Source: an uncultured Mobiluncus sp.
GTDB taxonomy: Bacteria; Actinomycetota; Actinomycetes; Actinomycetales; Actinomycetaceae
Reading direction: 5' to 3'
Assembly (NCBI RefSeq): GCF_902488535.1
Contig: NZ_CABTWO010000015.1
Location: 1-56,563 of the forward strand
Length of the DNA stretch: 56,563 nt
The notes beneath the pieces are model-generated. The model saw nothing but the letters and a program-made list of their open reading frames with translations. It was not told the DNA's origin and did not search any database. Of this stretch, positions 1-8,717 are shown one piece after another. Position 1 is the first letter of the stretch. Each line of letters starts with the position of its first letter. The translations under genes and the position numbers were made by a program.

Positions 1-1538
1 CCTTGAATGGCCATCAAACGGTCCACCTTGCTGTTGACGCGCTCCAGAGCTTCCTGAACGACCGGGTCGTCCTCGCTCAACTTCGGCATCGCCCCGTGGG
101 ACAGGTAGTCCGAAATCGTGGCCGGCAACACGAAGTAGCCGTCAGACAAACCTTGCATCAAAGCGGAAGCGCCCAAGCGGTTCGCGCCGTGATCCGAGAA
201 GTTCGCCTCACCCGCCACGTACAGGCCTTCGATGTTGCTCATCAGGTCGTAATCGACCCACAAGCCACCCATCGTGTAGTGCACCGCGGGGTAGATACGC
301 ATCGGCACTTCGTAAGGATTGTCTCCGGTAATGCGCTGGTACATATCGAAAAGGTTGCCGTACTTTTCCGAAACCTTATTTCGACCCATGCGCTCGATGG
401 CTTCGCTGAAGTCCAGGTAGACGCCGCGAGCCACGCCGTTAATCTTTGGTCCGACGCCACGGCCTTCGTCACACATGTTCTTGGCCTGACGAGACGCGAT
501 ATCGCGCGGCACCAGGTTACCGAAGGAGGGGTAGATACGCTCTAGGTAGTAGTCGCGATCTTCCTCGGGGATTTCACGAGGATCCTTGCTGCAGTCCTCC
601 GCTTTCTTTGGTACCCAGATGCGGCCATCGTTACGCAGCGACTCACTCATGAGCGTCAGCTTGGACTGGAAGTTGCCATGCTGGGGAATGCAGGTCGGGT
701 GGATTTGGGTGTAGCAGGGGTTAGCCATGTAGGCGCCATGTTTGAACGCCTTCCACGCCGCGGAAACGTTGCAGCCCATCGCGTTGGTGGAGAGGAAGAA
801 CACGTTGCCGTAGCCACCACTCGCCAAGACCACCGCGTCAGCAATCCAGGTCTCAATTTTACCGGTGGTGAGGTCGCGGGTCACGATACCGCGCGCCTTG
901 CCGTCCTTGATGATGAGGTCCATCATTTCGTGACGCTGGTGCGGAATAACCGTGCCGGCCTTAACCTGGCGGCTCAGAGCCTGGTAGGCACCAATCAGCA
1001 GCTGCTGACCGGTCTGGCCACGCGCATAGAACGTACGCGCAACCTGCACGCCACCAAAGGAACGGTTGTCCAGCAAACCGCCGTATTCGCGGGCGAAAGG
1101 CACGCCCTGGGCGACGCACTGGTCGATAATGTTGCGGCTGACTTCCGCCAGACGGTAGACGTTATTCTCGCGGCTGCGGTAGTCACCGCCCTTGACCGTG
1201 TCATAGAACAAGCGGAAAATCGAGTCGTTGTCGTTGCGGTAGTTCTTTGCCGCGTTGATACCGCCCTGAGCCGCAATCGAGTGCGCCCGGCGGGCTGTGT
1301 CTTGATAGAAAAACGCGTCCACGTGGTAGCCAAGCTCGCCCAAAGAAGCGGACGCCGCGCCACCGGCCAGACCGGTGCCGACCACAATAATGTGCAGCTT
1401 GCGTCGGTTAGTGGGGTTCACCAGCCCGCCGCGGAACTTGCGGGTAGACCAGCGTTCAGTGATAGGAACATCCATCGGTGCCCGAGTATCGGCGATTTTC
1501 TCGCCTTCGGTGTAGTAACCGTCAATCAGTTCAGTCAT
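1..1538 (-). CDS. sdhA: Succinate dehydrogenase / fumarate reductase flavoprotein subunit (3' end outside window)
   Basis: Catalytic FAD subunit oxidising succinate to fumarate (or the reverse) at the inner face of the membrane. About 512 residues are visible; the C-terminal part (roughly 150 residues, judged from family length) lies beyond the left edge. The dinucleotide-binding glycine motif GTGLAGG is at residues 54-60. HSIAAQGG follows, with His86 in the position that covalently carries FAD in this family. HPTCIPQHG and HYTMGG substrate-site motifs occur further on. It lies 18 bases after sdhC, so they are surely co-transcribed; sdhB would be expected just outside. The long N-terminus before the FAD motif is typical of the Gram-positive b558-linked enzyme type. 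Confidence 0.96.
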   Translation of the reverse strand, partial: MTELIDGYYTEGEKIADTRAPMDVPITERWSTRKFRGGLVNPTNRRKLHIIVVGTGLAGGAASASLGELGYHVDAFFYQDTARRAHSIAAQGGINAAKNYRNDNDSIFRLFYDTVKGGDYRSRENNVYRLAEVSRNIIDQCVAQGVPFAREYGGLLDNRSFGGVQVARTFYARGQTGQQLLIGAYQALSRQVKAGTVIPHQRHEMMDLIIKDGKARGIVTRDLTTGKIETWIADAVVLASGGYGNVFFLSTNAMGCNVSAAWKAFKHGAYMANPCYTQIHPTCIPQHGNFQSKLTLMSESLRNDGRIWVPKKAEDCSKDPREIPEEDRDYYLERIYPSFGNLVPRDIASRQAKNMCDEGRGVGPKINGVARGVYLDFSEAIERMGRNKVSEKYGNLFDMYQRITGDNPYEVPMRIYPAVHYTMGGLWVDYDLMSNIEGLYVAGEANFSDHGANRLGASALMQGLSDGYFVLPATISDYLSHGAMPKLSEDDPVVQEALERVNSKVDRLMAIQ

Positions 1539-1556
1539 TGTCTTTCCTTACCTTCC

Positions 1557-2399
1557 TTACGCCAGCATCGGCATTCCGGCGAGAATAGCCACCGGCGGAG
1601 CCAGGAACATAGCGAACACCAGCAGGCCAACCAGACCCGAAATAATCTGAACTGTGTACTGGGTGTTACGACGCAACCAGCCAATGGTTTGCAGAGCAGA
1701 CCACACGCCGTGAGCGATGTGAAGGCACAGCGCCCCCACCGCGATGGCGTAAATCAGCACCATCCACCAATTCGAGAACGTCGTGAACATCATGGCGTAA
1801 GGATTACCCTCCATCACGGAGATAATCCCCGGCCCGGCAGCGTCAACGACATTTCCCGCCGGATCCAAGAACACCTGGTGGGAAGCGTAGGCGGCCGCGT
1901 CGCCGACCTTGGCTAGCTTCAAGGTGAAGTGGGAGATGTGAAAAATCAAGAACAGCAACAGGATAATGCCGCCCCATCTGACGGTGCGTCCCGCGTAAGC
2001 AGTCGCCAACGACTTCTTAACCATGTAGCGAGAACCGCGCGCTAGTCCGGCGCGATGCCACAGGGCCATAGCGGAAATAATGTGCACCAGGGCGAAAACT
2101 ACCAGCAAAACCCTGAGAATCCACAACAACCCTTCATAGGGCAGTATGGGCATGAGGAATGTGCGCAAGTGCAGCGCATAATCGTTGTAAACGGTCGCCC
2201 CGGAGAACACTTTGAGGTTCCCGTAGGCGTGCAAAATCACGAACCCCACAAAAAACATGCCAGTGATTGCCATGGCTTGTTTGATGATAACGGTGGTCTT
2301 GATTGCTTTGTTATCTGTAGTTAGTGTTGTATTGGCCACGAAGTCGAGCCTATAAGATTTTCCGAGGGCGACTGGACTGAATCGGGTCGAGAGTTTCAT
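1557..2399 (-). CDS. sdhC: Succinate dehydrogenase cytochrome b558 subunit
   Basis: Membrane anchor of the Sdh complex, carrying haem and passing electrons to or from menaquinone. The 280 residues show five hydrophobic segments with histidines in or near them (for example VILHAYGN, LVHIISAMALWH, FHISHFTLK, CLHIAHGVWS). This is the single-polypeptide b558 family rather than separate SdhC/SdhD. The ATG follows a good ribosome site, GGGAAG, seven or so bases upstream. It is the first gene of the sdhC-sdhA unit. The N-terminal 35 residues precede the first membrane span and are somewhat longer than in many homologues, so a later start cannot be excluded. Confidence 0.93.
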   Translation of the reverse strand: MKLSTRFSPVALGKSYRLDFVANTTLTTDNKAIKTTVIIKQAMAITGMFFVGFVILHAYGNLKVFSGATVYNDYALHLRTFLMPILPYEGLLWILRVLLVVFALVHIISAMALWHRAGLARGSRYMVKKSLATAYAGRTVRWGGIILLLFLIFHISHFTLKLAKVGDAAAYASHQVFLDPAGNVVDAAGPGIISVMEGNPYAMMFTTFSNWWMVLIYAIAVGALCLHIAHGVWSALQTIGWLRRNTQYTVQIISGLVGLLVFAMFLAPPVAILAGMPMLA

Positions 2400-2420
2400 T
2401 TTACTTCCCTCAAAAACGCT

Positions 2421-2441
2421 TTTACCTGGATGTTTACCTGG
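2421..2441 (-). repeat. Direct repeat in the sdhC leader
   Basis: Two copies of the nonamer CCAGGTAAA (minus strand) stand 12 bases apart, ending about 20 bases before the sdhC start codon. A small hairpin of CCCG.. CGGG type lies just upstream in the same 127-base intergenic region. The repeat could be a site for a regulator of respiratory genes. Only the repetition is directly seen. Confidence 0.4.
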
Positions 2442-2526
2442 GCACTCAGGCCAAAAGTCCCGATTTATCCCGGGGTGTGGGCTCGCGCGCGGCCAACGGG
2501 GGCAAAATTTTTACGAAACATTTGAG

Positions 2527-3039
2527 TTAGAAAAACATTTTCACCATGATGACGCCGTCCTCCACCGGGTTTTGAAACCACTGCGGCAAACGTGCCCACA
2601 CGTGGAATCCTTGACTCCCATAGAGCTCCTGGGCTGCCGAGTTACCGGAGCGGACCTCTAACACAGCTCCCGCATAACCCCGAGCGTGTCCGCGACTTAG
2701 ACCGTCTGTCAGCAGCTGCGTGGCGTAGCCTTTTCCCCGCCAAGCCGGTCGGGTCGCGAGTGAGAGAACCCGCAATAGCCTGCCCCCACGCGCTTGGGAA
2801 GTAACCGCTTGATGACGCTCAGCAGGAGGAAGGTCGCCAACAGGAACGCTCATTTCCCCCAAACCCCACACGGCCCACGCCACGAAATCCTCGGATTCGC
2901 TGAAAATCAACCTGAAGCTGATATCTGGATGTGCCAGCAGGGACGCGATGGTGTCACGGTCCCAAGCGTCGAGCGCGAAGCACTCCTGTTCGGCGCGTTC
3001 CAGGTCTGGCGCATCCTCAATCGAACCGTCACGAATCAT
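2527..3039 (-). CDS. rimI: Ribosomal protein S18-alanine N-acetyltransferase (GNAT)
   Basis: A GNAT-fold acetyltransferase of 170 residues. The acetyl-CoA pyrophosphate loop RGKGYA follows the beta-4 strand VLSLATRP at about residues 90-105. The later block LEVRSGNSAAQELYGSQGF matches the RimI/GNAT C-terminal motif with the tyrosine used as general acid in RimI. It lies 25 bases after tsaB, the usual partner. In many relatives tsaD follows rimI; here it does not, so tsaD must be elsewhere. Assignment to RimI rather than a generic GNAT rests mainly on this context. Confidence 0.88.
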   Translation of the reverse strand: MIRDGSIEDAPDLERAEQECFALDAWDRDTIASLLAHPDISFRLIFSESEDFVAWAVWGLGEMSVPVGDLPPAERHQAVTSQARGGRLLRVLSLATRPAWRGKGYATQLLTDGLSRGHARGYAGAVLEVRSGNSAAQELYGSQGFHVWARLPQWFQNPVEDGVIMVKMFF

Positions 3040-3064
3040 GGTTCACCAGCGATTTTAGCGCCAG

Positions 3065-3790
3065 CTATGGCTTTTTTTGGATATCCGGTCGCCGTAGATA
3101 CTGCGGCTCGGTGCTCAGCAAGGCCAGTTCCCGTTGCGCCTCTGGGTCCCCTTCCGCACTGTTCACAAGGGAGGTCGCCGCCCTTGCCAGGTCCTCAAAC
3201 CTAACGTCTACGGTCTGGCCGCTGACCTGGGCGACGGCGTTTCCAACCAGGAAAACCCCGGCGTCGGCAAACCCCGCAAAGTCGCGGTCCCACCCTTGGG
3301 TAACGTCCTCTAAATGGGAGGCAGGACCAACCCAATCGGTTCCGCATTGCATCAAGCTACCGCCCGTCGGGTCGGGTTTGAACAGCCCGGCATAGACTTC
3401 GTGGCGGCGGGCATCCATCAAAGATACTATCCAGTGCGGCGCCCGCCCCCCCGTCTGAGCGGGAGAGCCGGGGCCGGACAGTACCGCCGCGCCAGCCTGC
3501 GCCTGGAGGCGCAGCTCATCCACCCCCACCACCGGGATATCCCAGGCAAACCCCAAGGTCCGAGCCGTGACCAGGCCGACTCGCAGCCCGGTGAACGGGG
3601 CAGGCCCTCGCGAAACCACAATCTTTTGCGGTCTACCGCCTTCCTGGACCACGGCATCAACCAGGGACGAGAGGGCTTCCACTTGGGCTTTTCCGTCAGG
3701 ATTCACCTTCACCAGCACGTCGCTGAGGTTCTCGGGATTCACCAGGGCAACCCCCGCCCCGGCACAGGTATCGATAAACAGGTAACTCAC
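3065..3790 (-). CDS. tsaB: tRNA N6-threonylcarbamoyladenosine biosynthesis protein TsaB
   Basis: An ASKHA-fold protein of 241 residues that acts as the scaffold of the TsaBDE complex making t6A37 on ANN-decoding tRNAs. It starts with the phosphate-1 strand LFIDTCAGAGVAL. It carries the family signature SRGPAPFTGLRVGL (about residues 59-72) followed by LGFAWDIPVVGVDEL. The start is GTG. Upstream, TAGGAT (which overlaps the stop of the preceding gene) lies seven bases before it and could act either as a -10 box or, through AGGA, as a ribosome site. Part of the alr-tsaE-unknown-tsaB-rimI block. Confidence 0.94.
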   Translation of the reverse strand: MSYLFIDTCAGAGVALVNPENLSDVLVKVNPDGKAQVEALSSLVDAVVQEGGRPQKIVVSRGPAPFTGLRVGLVTARTLGFAWDIPVVGVDELRLQAQAGAAVLSGPGSPAQTGGRAPHWIVSLMDARRHEVYAGLFKPDPTGGSLMQCGTDWVGPASHLEDVTQGWDRDFAGFADAGVFLVGNAVAQVSGQTVDVRFEDLARAATSLVNSAEGDPEAQRELALLSTEPQYLRRPDIQKKP

Positions 3791-3800
3791 AGGGACAATC

Positions 3801-4931
3801 CTAATGCGCCTCGCCCTTAGAACCGGACACCGTTAAAGTCGGGATGGCGGAAGTCGGCGGAGGCGTCGGCACCATAATCAGCTCGGGGTCAGGCAGGGAA
3901 AGCACTTCGGCAGCATCTTCCGTGCGGGATTGCCAACGGAAAGTCAGCCACACCACCAGCAGTGCGATACCGACAATAACGACAGCTAGGACGACCACCC
4001 ACACCAAGGTGTTATTGCTGGTTGGCAGTGCTTCCGAAGTTGGTGTGGGAGTGGGGCTGACCGTCCCCCACCAAGACTGCACAGCTTCTTGCACCTGGTC
4101 CAAATTCACTTCCCCGCCCAGACGAGCCCGCGCCGCGTTAGAAACCGGCAACAACCGTTCCTCATTTAACGTGAACCACCCGCGTATAACCGGGTCATAA
4201 ACAGGGCGGTTGGGATGGGCGGAATCTGGCGCGGTTGCCAGCAAAGCGTGGGCTAAATCCGGCAGCACATAGCAGGCTCCCGGATCCTCCAACCGGACGG
4301 GGAGATGGGAATTTTTCGGTTCCTCAACAGAACCGGTAATGTCCAGCTGGATATTTTCTCGCAAGCTCGACGTTGGTTCGGGCGCACCGGTGGGGACTTT
4401 CGGGGCCAACGCAGCTCCGCTGGTAGGCACAGAGAGGGGATAAAGATTCTTTTTATCCTCGGTATAGACCACTACCCCGAGTTCTCTGGCATCGATACTC
4501 ACCGGAGCCACCCACATCTCAATGGGTGTCACGGCGTTTTCCGGAGCGTAGGTGCCCCGCAGCAGTCGAGCAGACCAAGTCATTACCTGGGTTGGATTCC
4601 CCACCTCAATCTGAGCTTCCGGGGGAACTTTCGCGCTGTCGGGGAGGTATTCGCGCAATGATTGCCCCAAAGCCGGGGCCTTGGTAGCAAACCAAACGCG
4701 AACATTGTCGGGAAGGTCACTCTGAGCCCCTTTCGGCAGCCGTCCCGCCGTAATCCCTACGTCCTGAGTCACGCCCCTGACCGAACTAGCGAACGAAAGC
4801 CCTGGCGCACGACCAGCTACGGCTTGCCCGACATTTGGCGCAGCAAAACTCATCACCACCGCGGTCAGCAGCACGAAAACCCAGCCCAGTACGGGCTTAC
4901 GGACTCGGCGTATCTGAAACACTCTCAGCAT
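3801..4931 (-). CDS. Unknown two-span membrane protein between tsaE and tsaB
   Basis: Not recognised. The frame is open up to 5063, but the ATG at 4931 is preferred because it begins only 20 bases after tsaE and leads directly into a signal-like N-terminus (positive RRVRKP, then VLGWVFVLLTAVVMSFA). That gives 376 residues. A long extracellular-type middle region lacking cysteines follows. Then comes a Thr/Pro/Ser-rich linker, a strong membrane span (LVWVVVLAVVIVGIALLVVW) at about residues 310-330, and a cytoplasmic tail of about 45 residues rich in Pro/Thr. The topology suggests an exported domain anchored at both ends. Its place inside the t6A block looks like simple co-transcription. Confidence 0.8.
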   Translation of the reverse strand: MLRVFQIRRVRKPVLGWVFVLLTAVVMSFAAPNVGQAVAGRAPGLSFASSVRGVTQDVGITAGRLPKGAQSDLPDNVRVWFATKAPALGQSLREYLPDSAKVPPEAQIEVGNPTQVMTWSARLLRGTYAPENAVTPIEMWVAPVSIDARELGVVVYTEDKKNLYPLSVPTSGAALAPKVPTGAPEPTSSLRENIQLDITGSVEEPKNSHLPVRLEDPGACYVLPDLAHALLATAPDSAHPNRPVYDPVIRGWFTLNEERLLPVSNAARARLGGEVNLDQVQEAVQSWWGTVSPTPTPTSEALPTSNNTLVWVVVLAVVIVGIALLVVWLTFRWQSRTEDAAEVLSLPDPELIMVPTPPPTSAIPTLTVSGSKGEAH

Positions 4932-4951
4932 CGGTTTCTCTATCAGCCTAG

Positions 4952-5563
4952 TTACGAATCCGCCCCGGGTTGGCACGTTTCCGCAGCAACACCGGGTGCG
5001 GCACTCGGGCTTTCCTGCGCGCGCAGAGCCTGCCACTTCTGCACCAAACCTGACAGGTCCCAAGCCCCCTCGAGACTGTGAAAGACGACCCGGCAGGTCG
5101 TATCTTCGGGCAGGTCCACGATGGTTCCCGTGATGGGGTCTGCGGCGTTTTCAGGCCGACTCAAGGAGAGCTTCAGGCAGTGGGAACTGAGCCCCTCCAC
5201 CTTGTCGGTACCCCATTCGACCACCACCACCGCGGTCTCTAACGCGGATTCCAGATCCAGTGTTTCCACATCGTCCCCGCCCGTCAGACGATAGGCATCC
5301 ACGTGAACCAAGTTTGGTCCCGGCACGTCGGGGGATTTCGTGTGATTGCGGGCAATGATGAAGGTTGGGGAGGTGACCCGCTGGTTGACGCGCAAACCGG
5401 CGCCGATGCCTTGGGTCAAAGTGGTTTTTCCAGCGCCCAGTTCCCCTTCCAGAATCACCACATCGCCGGCTTGCAGAAATGGGGCTAGGGCTTGGCCCAA
5501 CAGACGAGTATCGTCAGCGGATTTCGTTTCGACTTCCAACAGCAAATTCCCCTCGCGGCTCAT
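4952..5563 (-). CDS. tsaE: tRNA threonylcarbamoyladenosine biosynthesis ATPase TsaE
   Basis: A P-loop ATPase of 203 residues that drives turnover of the TsaBD complex in t6A synthesis. The Walker A motif GELGAGKTT is at about residues 40-48. It is followed by TSPTFIIARNH and the HVDAYRL motif, both family hallmarks, and VVVEWGTDK (Walker-B region). The last 60 residues extend beyond the compact family length and look unstructured (SPSAAPGVAAE). It sits 50 bases after alr on the same strand. Confidence 0.95.
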   Translation of the reverse strand: MSREGNLLLEVETKSADDTRLLGQALAPFLQAGDVVILEGELGAGKTTLTQGIGAGLRVNQRVTSPTFIIARNHTKSPDVPGPNLVHVDAYRLTGGDDVETLDLESALETAVVVVEWGTDKVEGLSSHCLKLSLSRPENAADPITGTIVDLPEDTTCRVVFHSLEGAWDLSGLVQKWQALRAQESPSAAPGVAAETCQPGADS

Positions 5564-5613
5564 CGCGTACCTCCTTAAAATAATTCAACAGTCCCTGCGT
5601 TAGCTCTCGGAGC

Positions 5614-6942
5614 TCAGCTCTCGGGCTGGTCCTCGACATAAACCCGTGGCACGCTGGGGGAAATGCTGGTAATGACTTCATAGTTGATGGTATCGGTCCA
5701 TTCCGCCCAGTCGTCGGCGGTTGGCAGCGGGGGGACTCCCGGAATACCCCCGAACAAGCGGTCATTGGCGTCCCCAAAAATAATCGCTAGTTCGCCCGGC
5801 TCGACCGGGCAAGGCACAGGGGCGCCGGAATCGTCCACCGCCGGACCCAGGTCAACCACGATTTGATCCATCGGAATCCGTCCCACAATCGGGGCCCGCC
5901 GGCCTTTAATCCAGGTTTCACCGCGATTTTTTGCCAGGCGATGCAGGCCGTCGGCGTATCCAATCGGCAGCAGCCCCAACCAGCGCGGTCCCGGCGCGAC
6001 CCATTCCCCGCCGTAGGAAACCGCGGCGCCTTCTTCCACCCTTTTGACCTGAACCACGTTCGTTTCCAGTCGCATCACCGGACGCACCCCCAGCTGCCAC
6101 GACGACGCGATTTCGGGATTCGGACTCAACCCATATCCCGAAATCCCCACTCTGACCAGGTCATAGTGACTCTCGGGATACCAAATGATTCCCGCGGTGG
6201 CGGCAATGTGGCGCAGTTTCGGGCGCAAACCCGTCTCTTGGGCGACTTCCCAAGCCCAGTCAAAGGCACTTAGTTGCGACTTGGTGAAAGCCTCAGCCGC
6301 GGCGGTGTCTTCGTCCGCGCGCGCCAAATGGGACCAGATAGCGCTGACTTCAATGAGCCCGGCACGTTCCCGAGCCCGAGCCAGCTTGCACAGCACCGGA
6401 AAATCTTGATTTGTCGCTCCGGCCCGGCACAGTCCGGTATCAACTTTCAGGTGTACCCGGCAGCGCAGCCCGGCCGCGTCACAGGCTCGCGAAACCTGAT
6501 CCAGCTGATCCAAGGTGGAAACCGAAATGTCGATTTCCGCTTTCACGACCTGCTGCAAATCCGTTTGCGGGGTGTAGAGCCAGGTCAGGATACGGGGGCG
6601 GGCGGCGGTGGGCAGTCCCATCGCGTCAATCTGATACAGACGCGAACGCATTAGGGCAGAAGTGGGCGTGTCGACCAGGTGGTCGCGAGGCACACCTTGC
6701 TTATCGAGGTATTTGCGCAGCCGGAAAGCCTCGCTCGCTTTGGCAACACCCAACCATTGAGCACCGGCGTCGAGTGCGGCCAGCGCCATGCGCTCGATAC
6801 CGTGTCCGTAAGCATTAGCTTTCACAATCGCCATTTGTTGACAGTGCGGGGCAAAATGCCTCATTTGGGCAAGATTTTCTCGATATGCACTGAGATTCAC
6901 CACGGCGCGTACCGGCCATTGGGGAACATCCACGTTGGTCAT
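5614..6942 (-). CDS. alr: Alanine racemase
   Basis: PLP-dependent enzyme interconverting L- and D-alanine for peptidoglycan. The PLP lysine is Lys41 in AIVKANAYGHG; the catalytic tyrosine of the other subunit is Tyr310 in VSYGGEW. At 442 residues it is longer than the usual 370-390, owing to an extra loop around residues 80-110 and an elongated C-terminal domain. The ATG follows AAAGGAAG at correct spacing. Cytoplasmic, acting as a dimer. It heads the alr-tsaE-tsaB-rimI series, an arrangement common in Actinobacteria. Confidence 0.96.
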   Translation of the reverse strand: MTNVDVPQWPVRAVVNLSAYRENLAQMRHFAPHCQQMAIVKANAYGHGIERMALAALDAGAQWLGVAKASEAFRLRKYLDKQGVPRDHLVDTPTSALMRSRLYQIDAMGLPTAARPRILTWLYTPQTDLQQVVKAEIDISVSTLDQLDQVSRACDAAGLRCRVHLKVDTGLCRAGATNQDFPVLCKLARARERAGLIEVSAIWSHLARADEDTAAAEAFTKSQLSAFDWAWEVAQETGLRPKLRHIAATAGIIWYPESHYDLVRVGISGYGLSPNPEIASSWQLGVRPVMRLETNVVQVKRVEEGAAVSYGGEWVAPGPRWLGLLPIGYADGLHRLAKNRGETWIKGRRAPIVGRIPMDQIVVDLGPAVDDSGAPVPCPVEPGELAIIFGDANDRLFGGIPGVPPLPTADDWAEWTDTINYEVITSISPSVPRVYVEDQPES

Positions 6943-7007
6943 AATCTTCCTTTACAAAATTGTTTTCGCACTTCTTAGTTTGTCACGTTTAGGGGGACCG
7001 GGATAGT

Positions 7008-8573
7008 TTATAGCCCAGCCAAAGCCCGGGGAATCGCCTTGATAATGGCGGTGGCACGAGGCGTGGGCGCGGCTAAACGGCCCGCTTCGGCGTGCAGCCA
7101 GGCCGCGACAGCTGCCAGTTGTCCCAAATCCAAACTTTCTCCGGTTTTCTGGGCCCGAGCATTCGCAGCGGCGAAAACGTACCCCAAAATTCCCGCCAGC
7201 ACATCCCCGGAGCCCGCCGTTGCCAAGTCTCGCGTACCGTGGGTCAGGGAATAAACCTGTCCCCCCGGATTGGCAATAGTGGTGGTCGGTCCTTTCAAAA
7301 GGACGGTGGCGTGCGTGTCCGCGGCAAGCTGTAATGCCCAGTCATAAGGGTTGGCTTCGATGGTTTCTCGGGTGGTTTCCTGACCGAGTTGGGCGGCCAG
7401 GGCAGCCGCCTCACCAGCATGGGGGGTCAGCAGGCAGCTTGCGTCCGGTTGGATTTCCGTCCCGATAAGTTCCAGCGCACTGGCATCGAGAATCACCAAT
7501 TCACCGGGGTCGCGGCGACGCCACGCGTCAAGCATTTGTTCGCGCTGCCGCGGCGAGCCGGCCGCAAAACCAGGACCGATAATGCGGGCTTGGCACCGGC
7601 CTTCTCCCAGTACAACTTCCGGGCAGGCCTGCAACACTACCGATTGCACCGCGGGCTCACCGAGGTAGCGCACAAAAGACTCCCCCGCGTTCAAGGCAGC
7701 ACTGGTCACCAAAACGCCGGCACCGGGATAGCGCGCGGACCCCGCCATTACGCCCAAAACTCCGCGGGAATATTTGTGATCCGCGAACTCCGGCCGGGGC
7801 CACAGTTCGCGCACGTCAGCGCGTTCAATCAGACCCACGCCGGGCTGCATCGTCTGCAGGGGCAGTCCGATATCTTGAACCTGCAGGCGTCCTATCGTGA
7901 GCGCGCCGGGACCAACCAGCATTCCGGTTTTCACCGCCCCCATCGTCACGGTCAGGTCAGCTGACAGCAGCCCCTGATCCGGGCCTAAATCAGCACCCCG
8001 GTACAAATCCAGGCCGGAGGGATGATCGCAGGCCACCACCAGGGGGGAGCACTCCTCCGGCCACTGGCTGAGCAACTCGCTGATGCCCCGGACTAGGGAT
8101 AGCGCGGGTTCCCGCAGGGGCGGACGGGCTCCGATACCGATAATGGCGTCAATGATGGCAACCGGTTTCCACGCCTTTATCGTGTTCAGAGCCTCCCCGA
8201 CTGTCTCGGGCAGCACACTGGGCCAAAACTCTACCCCGGCTTGCCGTGCGGCCGCCGCACCGCGCTCGTGAATATGTTTCGAAGTTGGCAGGACCGCGAC
8301 CGGATAGCCGCGCCGTCGCAGATACGCAGCTCCGTACAGGCCATCGCCGCCGTTGTTGCCGGCTCCGACCAAGACCAGAACGCGCCGGCGTCCCCGGGGA
8401 ACCGGCGGTGCCACAATGCCCGTATCAGCCCCGGACAAGGCCCGATGCGTGTGGTGAGCCAGCGCGTAGGCAGCTCGCCGCATCAGCGCATCCGGGCCTT
8501 GCTCTCGGTCAGCCTGAGCGACCAGAGGTTTTTCCGTTTGTGCAATCAAATCTGGCGCATATCCCCAAATCAC
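7008..8573 (-). CDS. nnrD: Bifunctional NAD(P)H-hydrate epimerase / ADP-dependent NAD(P)H-hydrate dehydratase
   Basis: Repairs damaged, hydrated NAD(P)H. Residues 1-225 form the YjeF-N epimerase domain with the motif VGAGNNGGDGLYGAAYLRRR. Residues 240-521 form the ribokinase-like dehydratase domain with LTPHAGEAAAL and the nucleotide-site motif GSGDVLAGILG. The fused two-domain form is usual in bacteria. The gene begins with GTG. There is no ribosome site; instead a -10-like TAGGCT ends six bases before the start, suggesting a leaderless mRNA. It runs toward alr but has its own promoter. Confidence 0.94.
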   Translation of the reverse strand: MIWGYAPDLIAQTEKPLVAQADREQGPDALMRRAAYALAHHTHRALSGADTGIVAPPVPRGRRRVLVLVGAGNNGGDGLYGAAYLRRRGYPVAVLPTSKHIHERGAAAARQAGVEFWPSVLPETVGEALNTIKAWKPVAIIDAIIGIGARPPLREPALSLVRGISELLSQWPEECSPLVVACDHPSGLDLYRGADLGPDQGLLSADLTVTMGAVKTGMLVGPGALTIGRLQVQDIGLPLQTMQPGVGLIERADVRELWPRPEFADHKYSRGVLGVMAGSARYPGAGVLVTSAALNAGESFVRYLGEPAVQSVVLQACPEVVLGEGRCQARIIGPGFAAGSPRQREQMLDAWRRRDPGELVILDASALELIGTEIQPDASCLLTPHAGEAAALAAQLGQETTRETIEANPYDWALQLAADTHATVLLKGPTTTIANPGGQVYSLTHGTRDLATAGSGDVLAGILGYVFAAANARAQKTGESLDLGQLAAVAAWLHAEAGRLAAPTPRATAIIKAIPRALAGL

Positions 8574-8579
8574 GATTTC

Positions 8580-8608
8580 AGCCTAGACGAAAATCAGTAC
8601 ATAGTCAG
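8580..8608 (-). promoter_or_regulatory. Candidate leaderless promoter of nnrD
   Basis: On the minus strand CTGACT (8603-8608) is 17 bases from TAGGCT (8580-8585), and the GTG start of nnrD follows after exactly six more bases. That places the expected transcription start at or next to the first base of the start codon. No purine-rich ribosome site is present. Confidence 0.5.
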
Positions 8609-8717
8609 AGACTTAGATACGCTTGCGGTTTTCAACCGGCAGGAAAACTAGGTAATCTTAAAGTTAGGAAAGCCCGATGACTATACAGCGGGGTCACTGT
8701 GTACATGAAAGGTAGCC

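Noticed and set aside
678..1916. A 412-codon plus-strand open frame at the left end
   Set aside because: Antisense to sdhA and sdhC; spans their intergenic gap with no own signals.
3791..3803. Leaderless promoter for tsaB
   Set aside because: TAGGAT lies seven bases before the GTG, but the same bases supply AGGA as a ribosome site and overlap the upstream stop codon, so the case is ambiguous.
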